Below, in pieces: positions 26,694 through 33,924 of a stretch of 64,000 bases of DNA. A model generated the notes under the pieces. It ran no database searches and was not told the origin of the DNA. It saw only the letters and a program-made list of their open reading frames with translations. Position numbers and translations under genes: made by a program. Numbering within the stretch: the first letter of the stretch is position 1; each line of letters begins with the position of its first letter. The stretch comes from Anaerolineae bacterium (GTDB lineage Bacteria; Chloroflexota; Anaerolineae; Aggregatilineales; Aggregatilineaceae), in NCBI GenBank assembly GCA_016926875.1, contig JAFGNU010000017.1, positions 1-64,000 of the forward strand. The letters run 5' to 3'.

Positions 26694-27063
26694 AATCCAA
26701 CCGCTCCCGCTCGATCTCCACGCCAACCGATTCCGCAAAGCGCAGCGCGCCGGGTTTTTCCACGCGCACGACCGCCCGCGCCGCGCCGTGCTCGATGCAG
26801 ATGCGCGCCACAGCCTTCGCCAGCGCTTCGACCAGGGAGTGCTCCGACGATTCAACGTAGTCGATCACGGCCTTGGTGATGGTGCGGTAGTTCAGCGCGT
26901 CGTCAGGATTATCGGACCGACCGGCGGCGCGCATATCGGTGTACAGCGTCAGGTTGACCAGGATGTCCTGCTTCTTTTCGCGCTCCCAATCGTTGAAGCC
27001 GATGATGCCGCGCACCAGCAGGTTTTTGACCAGGATTTTGTCATGCTTGCTGTCGTTGGTCAT
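26683..27063 (-). CDS. folB: Dihydroneopterin aldolase
   Basis: FolB cleaves 7,8-dihydroneopterin to 6-hydroxymethyl-dihydropterin and glycolaldehyde. The 126-residue protein has the short FolB tunnel fold: 'DKILVKNLLVRGIIGFNDWE' contains the conserved Glu of the active site. 'NYRTITKAVIDYVESSEHSLVEALA' and 'VRVEKPGALRFAESVGVEIER' supply the rest, including the catalytic-site Lys in 'VEKPGA'. GAGGG lies 5 bases before the ATG at 27063. It overlaps folK. A 146-bp inverted-repeat element lies between it and the heliorhodopsin gene upstream, so it may have its own promoter. Confidence 0.93.
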   Translation of the reverse strand: MTNDSKHDKILVKNLLVRGIIGFNDWEREKKQDILVNLTLYTDMRAAGRSDNPDDALNYRTITKAVIDYVESSEHSLVEALAKAVARICIEHGAARAVVRVEKPGALRFAESVGVEIERERLDFDI

Positions 27064-27123
27064 GCTAGCCCTCGATCTATAACCAGTCTGACAGGGTCTT
27101 ATGCTGGTGCTGCCTTTTGACCT

Positions 27124-27269
27124 AGCCTCACCCCTCATCCCCCAGCCCCTTCTCCCCTCTCCAGCCAAGCTATAGAGGGGAAAAGGGGAGCAGCGCAGCG
27201 CGATGACGGCGTTCGTGTTTTGCTCCCCCTCGCCATGTTGAATGGCGAGGGGGCCGGGGGGTGAGGCCA
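27124..27269. mobile_element. MITE-like element with terminal inverted repeats and two hairpins
   Basis: The left end GCCTCACCCC (27125-27134) and the right end GGGGTGAGGC (27258-27267) are inverted repeats. Inside are one hairpin built from CCCCTTCTCCCCTCT and AGAGGGGAAAAGGGG, and a perfect one from CCCCCTCGCCAT and ATGGCGAGGGGG (27225-27252). It has no coding capacity and sits between the heliorhodopsin and folB genes. Such elements are common in Chloroflexota and cyanobacteria (from memory). Confidence 0.65.
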
Positions 27270-27303
27270 ACCGCCATTCCACCGCATCGGCAAAACACCG
27301 GCA

Positions 27304-28074
27304 CTAATCCGGTTGCAGCGTGCCGAAAAAGACCTGCCACGCCAGCAGCGACTTGGCTACCAGACTGAGCACGATGTAGACTTTCTCGCCAAACAGGTAG
27401 TCTTTCCAGCGCCCGACCTGCTTGTATTGCAGCACCATGTTCACGGCGAAGATGTTGAAGAACACGAACAGCGACACGTAGATCGCATACACAAAGTCCG
27501 GCACGTTTTCACCGGACGTGACCGAGCCGACGAAGTAAATGCCCACCGCGATCCAGGGCACGATCCCCATGAGGCTGCCAAAGATGAACGCGGTCCAGTC
27601 GGTTTTTTCGGTCGTCTGGTTATGCAGTTCCATCATCCAACCGAACAGGATCATGGACGCGTTCAGGGCAAAGATCAGCACCAGCGCGGCCACGTCGTAA
27701 ATGCCGAACAGTGTCGCAATCGCCACGATCATCACGGACGAACTAAACGCGTATTCCACCCAGCGCGCATAGTTCACGCCCTTTTTGAGGTTTTTCACGT
27801 ACCAGCCATACACGCCCGGCAGCGAGATCGTGAAGTGCGCAATGGCCGACATGAACAGGAAGGACGCGATCACCGGGCCAAGCGGCAAATCAAACCACGT
27901 GTCCGGGTTGCTGACCAGCTTCTCATTGACCTCATCAAACTTCAGGAAATAGGTATTGATCGGGACGGTGAAATCATTGCTCAGCACGAGCATCAAAATC
28001 CCCTGGATGACGTGGAACACGCCCATCATCAGGTTAAACAGGCGCAGGTTTCTGAAGGTCTTCTCGTTTTCCAT
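27304..28074 (-). CDS. Heliorhodopsin
   Basis: Heliorhodopsins are retinal-binding seven-helix photoreceptors with inverted topology and an unsettled function. The 256-residue protein has seven hydrophobic segments. The Schiff-base lysine is K241 in 'SLVAKSLLAWQVF' (helix 7), the counterion Glu is E107 in 'RWVEYAFSSS' (helix 3), and H80 and E149 are present. K241, E107 and H80 fall on the numbering I recall for the reference protein 48C12. It is therefore predicted to bind retinal and to be light-sensitive rather than a proton pump. AGGAGG lies 10 bases before the ATG. It is 40 bases downstream of the pteridine-reductase-like SDR and in the same direction as folE. No carotenoid or retinal synthesis gene is in the window. 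Confidence 0.95.
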   Translation of the reverse strand: MENEKTFRNLRLFNLMMGVFHVIQGILMLVLSNDFTVPINTYFLKFDEVNEKLVSNPDTWFDLPLGPVIASFLFMSAIAHFTISLPGVYGWYVKNLKKGVNYARWVEYAFSSSVMIVAIATLFGIYDVAALVLIFALNASMILFGWMMELHNQTTEKTDWTAFIFGSLMGIVPWIAVGIYFVGSVTSGENVPDFVYAIYVSLFVFFNIFAVNMVLQYKQVGRWKDYLFGEKVYIVLSLVAKSLLAWQVFFGTLQPD

Positions 28075-28114
28075 GATTCCGATTCCTCCTTGTGCTACAG
28101 GATGCGAATTTAAG

Positions 28115-28879
28115 CTAACGTGTGGGATCGATCAGGTGCTCGCCGCCATCGACCGGGATCGCGGCGCCGGTGATGTAGTCGTTGGTTGCCAGAAAGACGA
28201 CCGTCTGCCCGATATGGCCGGGATGACCGGGCCGCCGCAGCGGCACGCGCGCCCCGATCTGCTGCCACCGTTCGCTGTCCGGCGAGACGCCGGGCGGGGG
28301 CAGAATCGGGCCGGGGATGATGGCGTTGACGCGGATGTCCGGGGCCAGTTCGTGCGCGCTGATGTTGGTCAGGTGCAGCAGTCCCGCTTTACTGATGCCG
28401 TGCTGCACATAGCCGGACCGGACCTGTAGGCCGCTCAGGTCGGCAATGTTCACGATCAGCGCCGGTTCGTCGGCGGGCCGTTGAACGGCGCGCATCAGGC
28501 GGGCGGCGTGCTGGCTGCACAGGAACGGCGCGCGCAGGTTGGCCTGCATCACGTCTTTCCAGCTATCGACCGTGACGTCCTCGAACGGCTGCTTGACGAA
28601 GCTCGCCGCGCTGTTGACCAGGATATCCAGGTGGCCAAAGCGATCTTCAACCGCCTGGAACAGCGCCGCGATCTGGGCCGGGTCGCGCAGGTCCGCCTGG
28701 ACGGGCAGCGCCTCGACGCCGAGCGCGGTGATCTCGCCAATCGTCTGTTGGGCCGCGTCCGCCGAGCGGCCATAATGCACGATGATCGAGACGCCTTCAC
28801 GCGCCAGGGCCAGCGCGATCGCTTTGCCGACACGATGCGCGGCCCCGGTCACCAGAGCGGTTTTGCCCTTGAGGTTCAT
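28115..28879 (-). CDS. SDR oxidoreductase, pteridine-reductase-like (TGxxxRxG)
   Basis: The 254-residue Rossmann-fold protein has the cofactor motif 'VTGAAHRVGKAIA'. The Arg in TGxxxRxG is the mark of pteridine reductases (PTR1, FolM) and suggests NADPH use. 'DILVNSAASF' and a C-terminal 'ITGAAIPVDGGEHL' also fit. At the catalytic YxxxK site the sequence is 'HGISK', i.e. His at the Tyr position (codon 28400-28402), with another Tyr three residues earlier. PTR1/FolM reduce dihydropterins or dihydrofolate. The location between a cupin/folE pair and heliorhodopsin supports a pterin substrate. The His change may alter or abolish reductase activity. Confidence 0.85.
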   Translation of the reverse strand: MNLKGKTALVTGAAHRVGKAIALALAREGVSIIVHYGRSADAAQQTIGEITALGVEALPVQADLRDPAQIAALFQAVEDRFGHLDILVNSAASFVKQPFEDVTVDSWKDVMQANLRAPFLCSQHAARLMRAVQRPADEPALIVNIADLSGLQVRSGYVQHGISKAGLLHLTNISAHELAPDIRVNAIIPGPILPPPGVSPDSERWQQIGARVPLRRPGHPGHIGQTVVFLATNDYITGAAIPVDGGEHLIDPTR

Positions 28880-28910
28880 GCTGTATACCTGTAGTTAGTG
28901 AGACGGCCCA

Positions 28911-29273
28911 TCAAATCCATTCCACTTCGGTCTGGGTGTGCACGTCATCGGTGACGTTGCCGGTGTTGAGCGTCGTTGTGGGTTCCAACATCAGGATATG
29001 CACTTCGTCTTCGGCGACAGGCTTATGCTCGACGCCCCTGGGAACAATGAAAAACTCGCCTTCGTCCAGCCAGATGTCCCGGTCGCGGAGCTTGATCAGC
29101 AGCCGCCCCTTGACCACGAGGAACAGTTCGTCCTCGTCGGCGTGGTGGTGCCAGATGAACTCACCTTTGATCTTGGCAAGTTTGACATACGAGCCGTTGA
29201 GTTCTCCGACTACTTTTGGACTCCAGTGCTCATCAAACAAGCTGAACTTGGCTGCGAGATTGACCTTGTCCAT
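28911..29273 (-). CDS. Single-domain cupin
   Basis: The 120-residue protein is a small cupin. Metal-binding residues lie in 'FIWHHHADEDELFLVVKG' (motif 1, His/Glu set) and 'FFIVPRGVEHKPVAEDEV' (motif 2, His). Its reaction cannot be deduced. Small cupins may be isomerases, dioxygenases or metal-dependent binding proteins. It lies 20 bases after folE and 31 before the SDR in one unit, so a role in pterin handling or in the oxidation state of the cluster product is plausible. GGAAGGGG precedes the ATG. Confidence 0.85.
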   Translation of the reverse strand: MDKVNLAAKFSLFDEHWSPKVVGELNGSYVKLAKIKGEFIWHHHADEDELFLVVKGRLLIKLRDRDIWLDEGEFFIVPRGVEHKPVAEDEVHILMLEPTTTLNTGNVTDDVHTQTEVEWI

Positions 29274-29293
29274 TGTCCCCTTCCTTGCAGGTT

Positions 29294-29986
29294 CTACATG
29301 CCGATCATCCGGTAGAACTCGTCGCGCAGGTCGCGGTTGGTGCGGAATTCGCCGCGTTTGGCGGTGGTGACCATGTTGACGCCGTGTTTTTTCACACCGC
29401 GCAGCGAGGCACAGCTATGCTGGCCTTCAAACACCACCATCACGCCAACCGGGTCGAGGGCCTCAACCAGCGCGTCGGCAACCTCGTTGGTCAGGCGCTC
29501 CTGAACCTGCAAACGGCGGGCGAACATATCCACGATGCGCGGAATCTTGCTCAGGCCGATCACCTTGTCGCGCGGGATGTAGGCCACGTGCGCTTTGCCG
29601 GTGAAGGGCAGCATGTGGTGCTCGCACATCGAATTGTATTCAATATTCGCCACGACAACCATTTCGCCCTCACCATATTCCACGTCAAACAGCGCGTTGT
29701 TGACGACGGTTTCCAGGTCCTTGTGATAGCCTTCGAGCAGCTCGCCGTACATCTTGGCGACCCGGTGCGGTGTGCGCTGCAAGCCGTCGCGGCTGGGGTT
29801 TTCGCCCACGCTCAGCAGGATCAGCTCAACCGATTTTTCGATCACGTCCATTGATCCGGTTCCCGGCTGGACGTGGGTTTCTTCGTGAGTATGGTCGTGT
29901 TCAAGGGCCTCGATAGGCTCGGCAACCACTACATGGTGCCCGTTGTGCCCGTTGCCATTGCCATGCAAGTTAGTGTGATTTAACAT
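29294..29986 (-). CDS. folE: GTP cyclohydrolase I with His-rich N-terminal extension
   Basis: FolE converts GTP to 7,8-dihydroneopterin triphosphate, the first step of folate and pterin synthesis. The domain (about 50-230) shows the zinc ligands in 'MCEHHMLPF' and '[11 protein letters not shown]', the substrate region '[21 protein letters not shown]' and the '[14 protein letters not shown]' helix. The first 38 residues are extra, with nine His in a Gly/Asn/Glu-rich stretch, and could hold or buffer Zn. AAGGAGG lies 5 bases before the ATG. An AT-rich region with a -10-like TATAAT lies about 90 bases upstream, so it heads the minus-strand cluster. Confidence 0.95.
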   Translation of the reverse strand: MLNHTNLHGNGNGHNGHHVVVAEPIEALEHDHTHEETHVQPGTGSMDVIEKSVELILLSVGENPSRDGLQRTPHRVAKMYGELLEGYHKDLETVVNNALFDVEYGEGEMVVVANIEYNSMCEHHMLPFTGKAHVAYIPRDKVIGLSKIPRIVDMFARRLQVQERLTNEVADALVEALDPVGVMVVFEGQHSCASLRGVKKHGVNMVTTAKRGEFRTNRDLRDEFYRMIGM

Positions 29987-30059
29987 ATTTGCCTCCTTGT
30001 GGCGGGCTGTGCTTCACTAGGTTAGATGCAGCACCCATATATAAAGTTACACAAACTAC

Positions 30060-30127
30060 ATTAGGGCGATCTTAGAATTATAGCTAATTTTTCAAATATT
30101 ATTATTTTTTAATATATTTTTTATATC
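30060..30127 (-). promoter_or_regulatory. AT-rich promoter region of the folE-heliorhodopsin cluster
   Basis: The island is almost pure A/T in a GC-rich genome. On the minus strand TATAAT lies at 30082-30077, with long A/T tracts upstream that could act as UP-elements. No good -35 was found. The predicted leader is about 80 bases. Confidence 0.4.
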
Positions 30128-30190
30128 TCGTGACCGCTGCGCTGCCTGGTTAATCTAAAATTGGGGGCACATGCGAAAGGAGCGGGCTTG

Positions 30191-30283
30191 ATGACCAACC
30201 CACAGCAGACCTATTCGCCAGCCGACATTACCGACCTTGATTTTGACCCGATCGCACAGATCAACCGCCTGTGGGGCCGGTGA
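30191..30283 (+). CDS. Candidate 30-residue small protein
   Basis: An ATG with AAAGGAG 8 bases upstream opens a frame of 30 codons ending 'QINRLWGR'. The peptide is acidic in the middle ('DITDLDFDPIAQ'), and no family is known. It could be a real small protein, or the truncated start of a lost gene. The good ribosome-binding site is the main support. Confidence 0.4.
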   Translation: MTNPQQTYSPADITDLDFDPIAQINRLWGR

Positions 30284-30567
30284 GCGGCATATATACATGC
30301 AAACCGGCAGGCGGTTCCCAAACCGTCACGGTTGATGCAGCAGCGGCAGGCGGCTAGCCGGTTGCAGCCACCTTCAAAACCGCTGCTGTTCCTCCCCCCA
30401 ATTCTCAGGGCATTTGTTTGAATCTGGTTGTTGGCCCCTATTCGCTGTGATACACTACGAATGACGCATCGCTTGTGGGCCGGGGGTCGCCAGATTCACA
30501 CACTGGACTGATGCTAGCCGCTCCTGGCCCGGCACACAGCCACACGTGCGCGAGGAGATAGCCCGTA

Positions 30568-32283
30568 ATGGATAACCTACCACCCACAGATCAGACCCTC
30601 GATCTCTCCGAAGCGCGAGTCGCCTATGAAGCAGCCCTGCGCGATCTGGAAAACGCCCTGCCCCGCCCACCGCAGCCGCCGGACACCATCGCCATCGATC
30701 CGGCCAGCGTATCGTGGCCGGAAGCGATCTTGCGCGCGGTGCTGTGGATGCCCCTGCTGCTGGTTCAAAGCGTGCTGCGTATAGTGAACGTGATCGTAAA
30801 AGAGGGAGGAGATTTCCTAAGAGACTTCAAAAACCGGCTGATCCGCTTCGCGTACCGGGAGCCGGTGATGCCAACCGGGCCGGAAGCCGACTTCCGCAGC
30901 GACATTCGAAACCTGCTGTTAGAAGTGCTGTGGGCGCGCGATCATGTGCAGGAAGCCATCGAGCGCCACAACGGGGCCTCGTATGCTTCCAAGCGGCAGG
31001 TGCTTTTTTTCGTGATGGCGAACGAAGCGCGCCTGCAAACAATCGGCCAGGAAGCGCTGGTCCTGGCGAACCTGGATACCGGCGATCTACGCGACTTACA
31101 GCCCACCGCCCCAGAAAGCGACCGCTGGTGGTGGTTCCTGAACTACCCGCGCGCCAAGCGTGCCCGCCGCATGAACGCGGTCTGGTTTGGGCTGGCAATC
31201 ATCCCGGCGCTGGCCTCGCTGGTACTGATCACCCTGCTGGCGCAGCGGCTGGCGATCAACGGCCCGGACCTGCTCTCCGGCGCGTCGGTGGTGGCGCAGG
31301 TCGGGCTGGGCCTGGGCAGCATCCTGGCCGGACGCGAACTGCTCAATGACCTGATCCTGCGCGGCAGCCGCGTCTCGTGGGAAGGGCGTGTCACGTTTTT
31401 GCTGACGATGTTGTGCCTGGTGGTGATCGTGATCTTTTATTTCATGGCGCCGCCCGGTGCCGCCATGGTTTACAGCGTCTTCGGCCAGCGGGCCATCGAC
31501 GCCGGGAACGCCGCCGAAGCCGAGCTGTACCTGGAATCTGCTGCCCGCCTCGATCCGGACCCCTACGCCGCCTCGCTGTTAGAGGTCGGCTGCCTGTACC
31601 AGACGCTGGGATCGCCGGACCGTGCGCAGACCGTCTATGAGCGCGTGCTGGAAGCCGACTCGCGGCTGGTGCTGGCGCGCTTTCATCTGGCGGAGATATA
31701 CAGCGACAAGGGCCAGTACGGCACCGCGCTGCAACTGCTGGAAGACGGGCTAAACCTGCTCGACGTTGCCCGTGACGAGCTTCAGACAGGCAATTCAAGC
31801 TTCCTGCCGGGCGTGGACAACGCGGCCAAAGCTGATCAACTGGAATACCTGCTGCGGCTGGCACGCGGGCGGGCCTACCTGGACAGCGACGCACCCGAAC
31901 AGGCCAAAGCCAACCTGCGCGATGCCGAAGAGTTGTTCAAGCAGATTTCGACCGAGCAGGCCAACGGCGCCTCAACCGCCACGAATCATGTGGAGATATC
32001 ATGCGACCCGGATCAAAACCTGGTGCCGAATATTCTGAGCACCCAGCTCAGCCTGCATTATCACTTGGCGCGCACCTATGACGCGCTGTGCACCGACCAG
32101 GCGACCATCGACGCCGCGAAAGAGGAGTGGCGGCTGGTTCGTAACGGCATTCCCAGCAACAGCCGCCAGGAAGCCTGGCGCGATGACGCCGTGCGCCGCC
32201 TGTCCTCAAACGAAACATGCGAAACCCGCTATGGGCTGGAAAACATCCTCGGCCTGACTGATATGCCAAGCCGAGATTATTGA
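30568..32283 (+). CDS. Membrane protein with C-terminal TPR repeats, function unknown
   Basis: The 571-residue protein has a helical N-terminal region (about 1-190) and three hydrophobic stretches (about 205-225, 235-258 and 270-295). A soluble C-terminal TPR domain follows (about 300-420 and onwards: 'AGNAAEAELYLESAARLDPD', 'LGSPDRAQTVYERVLEADS', 'KGQYGTALQLLEDGLN'), probably for protein contacts. The family is not recognised. GAGGAGATAG precedes the ATG. A second exported TPR-like protein starts 38 bases after the stop, in what looks like a two- or four-gene operon. Confidence 0.78.
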   Translation: MDNLPPTDQTLDLSEARVAYEAALRDLENALPRPPQPPDTIAIDPASVSWPEAILRAVLWMPLLLVQSVLRIVNVIVKEGGDFLRDFKNRLIRFAYREPVMPTGPEADFRSDIRNLLLEVLWARDHVQEAIERHNGASYASKRQVLFFVMANEARLQTIGQEALVLANLDTGDLRDLQPTAPESDRWWWFLNYPRAKRARRMNAVWFGLAIIPALASLVLITLLAQRLAINGPDLLSGASVVAQVGLGLGSILAGRELLNDLILRGSRVSWEGRVTFLLTMLCLVVIVIFYFMAPPGAAMVYSVFGQRAIDAGNAAEAELYLESAARLDPDPYAASLLEVGCLYQTLGSPDRAQTVYERVLEADSRLVLARFHLAEIYSDKGQYGTALQLLEDGLNLLDVARDELQTGNSSFLPGVDNAAKADQLEYLLRLARGRAYLDSDAPEQAKANLRDAEELFKQISTEQANGASTATNHVEISCDPDQNLVPNILSTQLSLHYHLARTYDALCTDQATIDAAKEEWRLVRNGIPSNSRQEAWRDDAVRRLSSNETCETRYGLENILGLTDMPSRDY

Positions 32284-32321
32284 CGATGCCGGTTCTATTG
32301 AATGCATACGGAGCACAATCC

Positions 32322-33302
32322 ATGCGCACACTAACATCTGCTGGCCTTCTAATCCTGATCGTTATTGTAGTCCTGGGCGGCGGACCGGGCACCCCGCGCA
32401 ATGCAACCGCTCAGGATGACACTCCCGTCCCGGCGCACCTGGTGCTGAGCGTGGACAACGGCAGTGATGCCCGCCTGAACCGCATGGATTGGGACGTGAA
32501 TGCCTGGGCGCCGCTCTTCCCGGCGGCCAGCGTCCGCTCCAGCGACTATATCGACCTGTTGGGGCGCACCACGGTGCTGATCCTGTGCACCGACCTGACG
32601 CTGATCGATCAGCGCGGCAGCGAGGTGCCCCGCTGCGAGCCATACCCGGAAAAGACGTTCTTCGTCTACGCCGACAACCCCACCTGGACCGGGCCGGAGG
32701 GCGCGGTCACGATTGTGGTGACCGATCCCAACCCGGCCACCTTCCCGGCGGAGATTCGCAACCCCGGCGCGTATAACCTGGACGAGCTGATCGGCGATGA
32801 ACTGGCGGCGATCATGGAGCGCACGGACGTGATCCTGGGCCTGGACATCGCGCCCGAAGCGCAGGCGTTCGCGCTGTCCAGCTTTTATCGCAGCCAGGGC
32901 ATGATCTTTGATGCCATCGGCGCGCTGACGGCGCTGCCCGACCTGGGCTGCACCGACCGCCGCCCGTTTGTCGAGCCGCCCGGCGAAGGCGAGCGCCCGC
33001 TGGTCCAGTCGCCCGCGGTGTACCTGCGCCTGGGCGAGATGTTCCAGATCATCGGGCAGAACGAAGATGCGCTGCGTAACTATCGCTGCGCGGCAGAGCT
33101 GGCCCAATCGGTAGGCGACACGGCAGATACGGCGCTGGCCTTCGCGCGGCAGGGCAACATTGCCGAAGACCCCGCCGAGGCAATCCAGTTTTACCAGGTG
33201 TCAATTGACAGTTACGCCTCGCTTGGCGCGTATGATGTCGCCAACGCTATAATGGAAATCTGTGGATCGCGTAACTGCACGCTGGATATCCCGGGGGAGT
33301 AA
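32322..33302 (+). CDS. Exported TPR-like protein, partner of the upstream TPR membrane protein
   Basis: The 326-residue protein has a signal peptide (about 1-30, 'NATAQDD') and a beta-rich N-terminal domain (about 35-165: 'VDNGSDARLNRMDWDVNAW', 'DLLGRTTVLILCTDLTLI'). C-terminal helical repeats follow (about 180-300: 'PAVYLRLGEMFQIIGQNEDALRNY', 'ALAFARQGNIAEDPAEAIQFY'), i.e. TPR-like. The family is unknown. GGAG lies 8 bases before the ATG at 32322. It probably works with the preceding membrane protein, based on adjacency and the same repeat type. Confidence 0.75.
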   Translation: MRTLTSAGLLILIVIVVLGGGPGTPRNATAQDDTPVPAHLVLSVDNGSDARLNRMDWDVNAWAPLFPAASVRSSDYIDLLGRTTVLILCTDLTLIDQRGSEVPRCEPYPEKTFFVYADNPTWTGPEGAVTIVVTDPNPATFPAEIRNPGAYNLDELIGDELAAIMERTDVILGLDIAPEAQAFALSSFYRSQGMIFDAIGALTALPDLGCTDRRPFVEPPGEGERPLVQSPAVYLRLGEMFQIIGQNEDALRNYRCAAELAQSVGDTADTALAFARQGNIAEDPAEAIQFYQVSIDSYASLGAYDVANAIMEICGSRNCTLDIPGE

Positions 33303-33306
33303 CCGC

Positions 33307-33591
33307 TTGAACCGCATACGAACTGCCTTGATCATACTGGTACTGCTGCTGTTCATCATCTTCCTGCTGCAAAACACGGGCACGATCCGTGTCAAGTTCC
33401 TGTTTGCCGAAGCCGACGTGCCCAGCGTGATCCTGATCCTGGTGACTACGTTGGGCGGGTTTGCCGCCGGTTACTTTATAGCCAGCGCGTCACAGCGCAA
33501 ACGGCGCAAGCAGCAGGCGCAGCCCAAACCAAACAAATCGCGCCAACAGCCGGAAGCCGCGCCGCCCGCCGAACCGGCTGAGGAAACCTGA
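33307..33591 (+). CDS. LapA-domain (DUF1049) membrane protein
   Basis: The 94-residue protein has two membrane helices (about 5-27 and 37-60) with 'LLQNTGTIRVKFLFAEADVPSVILILVT...' style sequence characteristic of LapA/DUF1049, followed by a basic, Pro/Gln-rich tail. In proteobacteria LapA takes part in lipopolysaccharide assembly; in a Gram-positive-type envelope the role is unknown. The start is TTG at 33307, with GGGGGAG 7 bases upstream overlapping the preceding stop; a start farther upstream would overlap the previous gene more. Confidence 0.85.
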   Translation: MNRIRTALIILVLLLFIIFLLQNTGTIRVKFLFAEADVPSVILILVTTLGGFAAGYFIASASQRKRRKQQAQPKPNKSRQQPEAAPPAEPAEET

Positions 33592-33603
33592 TAGGAGCCG
33601 CCC

Positions 33604-33822
33604 ATGGACCTGATCCCTGTTGAATCAAGCATGATCAGCGCGGTCGCCTACGAAGCCGACAAACGCCTGTTATATGTCGTCTTCAACGGCGGCAAAACGT
33701 ACACCTACCATGACGTGCCGCCGGACGTATACGAGGGCCTGCTGAATGCCGATTCCAAAGGCTCGTATATGCGGGCGTACATCATCGACATGTACCCGTA
33801 TTCGAAAGGCATGAAACGCTAA
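33604..33822 (+). CDS. KTSC-domain protein
   Basis: The 72-residue protein is a complete KTSC domain: 'VAYEADKRLLYVVFNGGKTY', 'YHDVPPDVYEGLLNADSKGS' and 'MRAYIIDMYPYSK'. The domain appears alone or fused to lysyl-tRNA synthetases and other proteins and may bind RNA or protein, but its function is unknown. ATAGGAG precedes the ATG, 12 bases after the LapA gene, so it is likely in the same operon. Confidence 0.9.
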   Translation: MDLIPVESSMISAVAYEADKRLLYVVFNGGKTYTYHDVPPDVYEGLLNADSKGSYMRAYIIDMYPYSKGMKR

Positions 33823-33924
33823 GCTGACCTTAGACCTGCGCAGTTGATGCGGGCGGCAGGCACGTTCACAGCCTGCCGTCCGTTGTTGTCCCCAGACCCG
33901 TCACATCCCAGGAGAGATGTATCA

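Larger units (their letters stand above)
29987..30567. other. Divergent intergenic region, AT-rich island plus one small ORF
   Basis: The 580-base region between folE (leftward) and the TPR gene (rightward) contains an AT-rich island at 30060-30127, the folE promoter candidate and a 30-codon ORF at 30191-30283. In 30284-30567 I see nothing recognisable. Confidence 0.6.
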
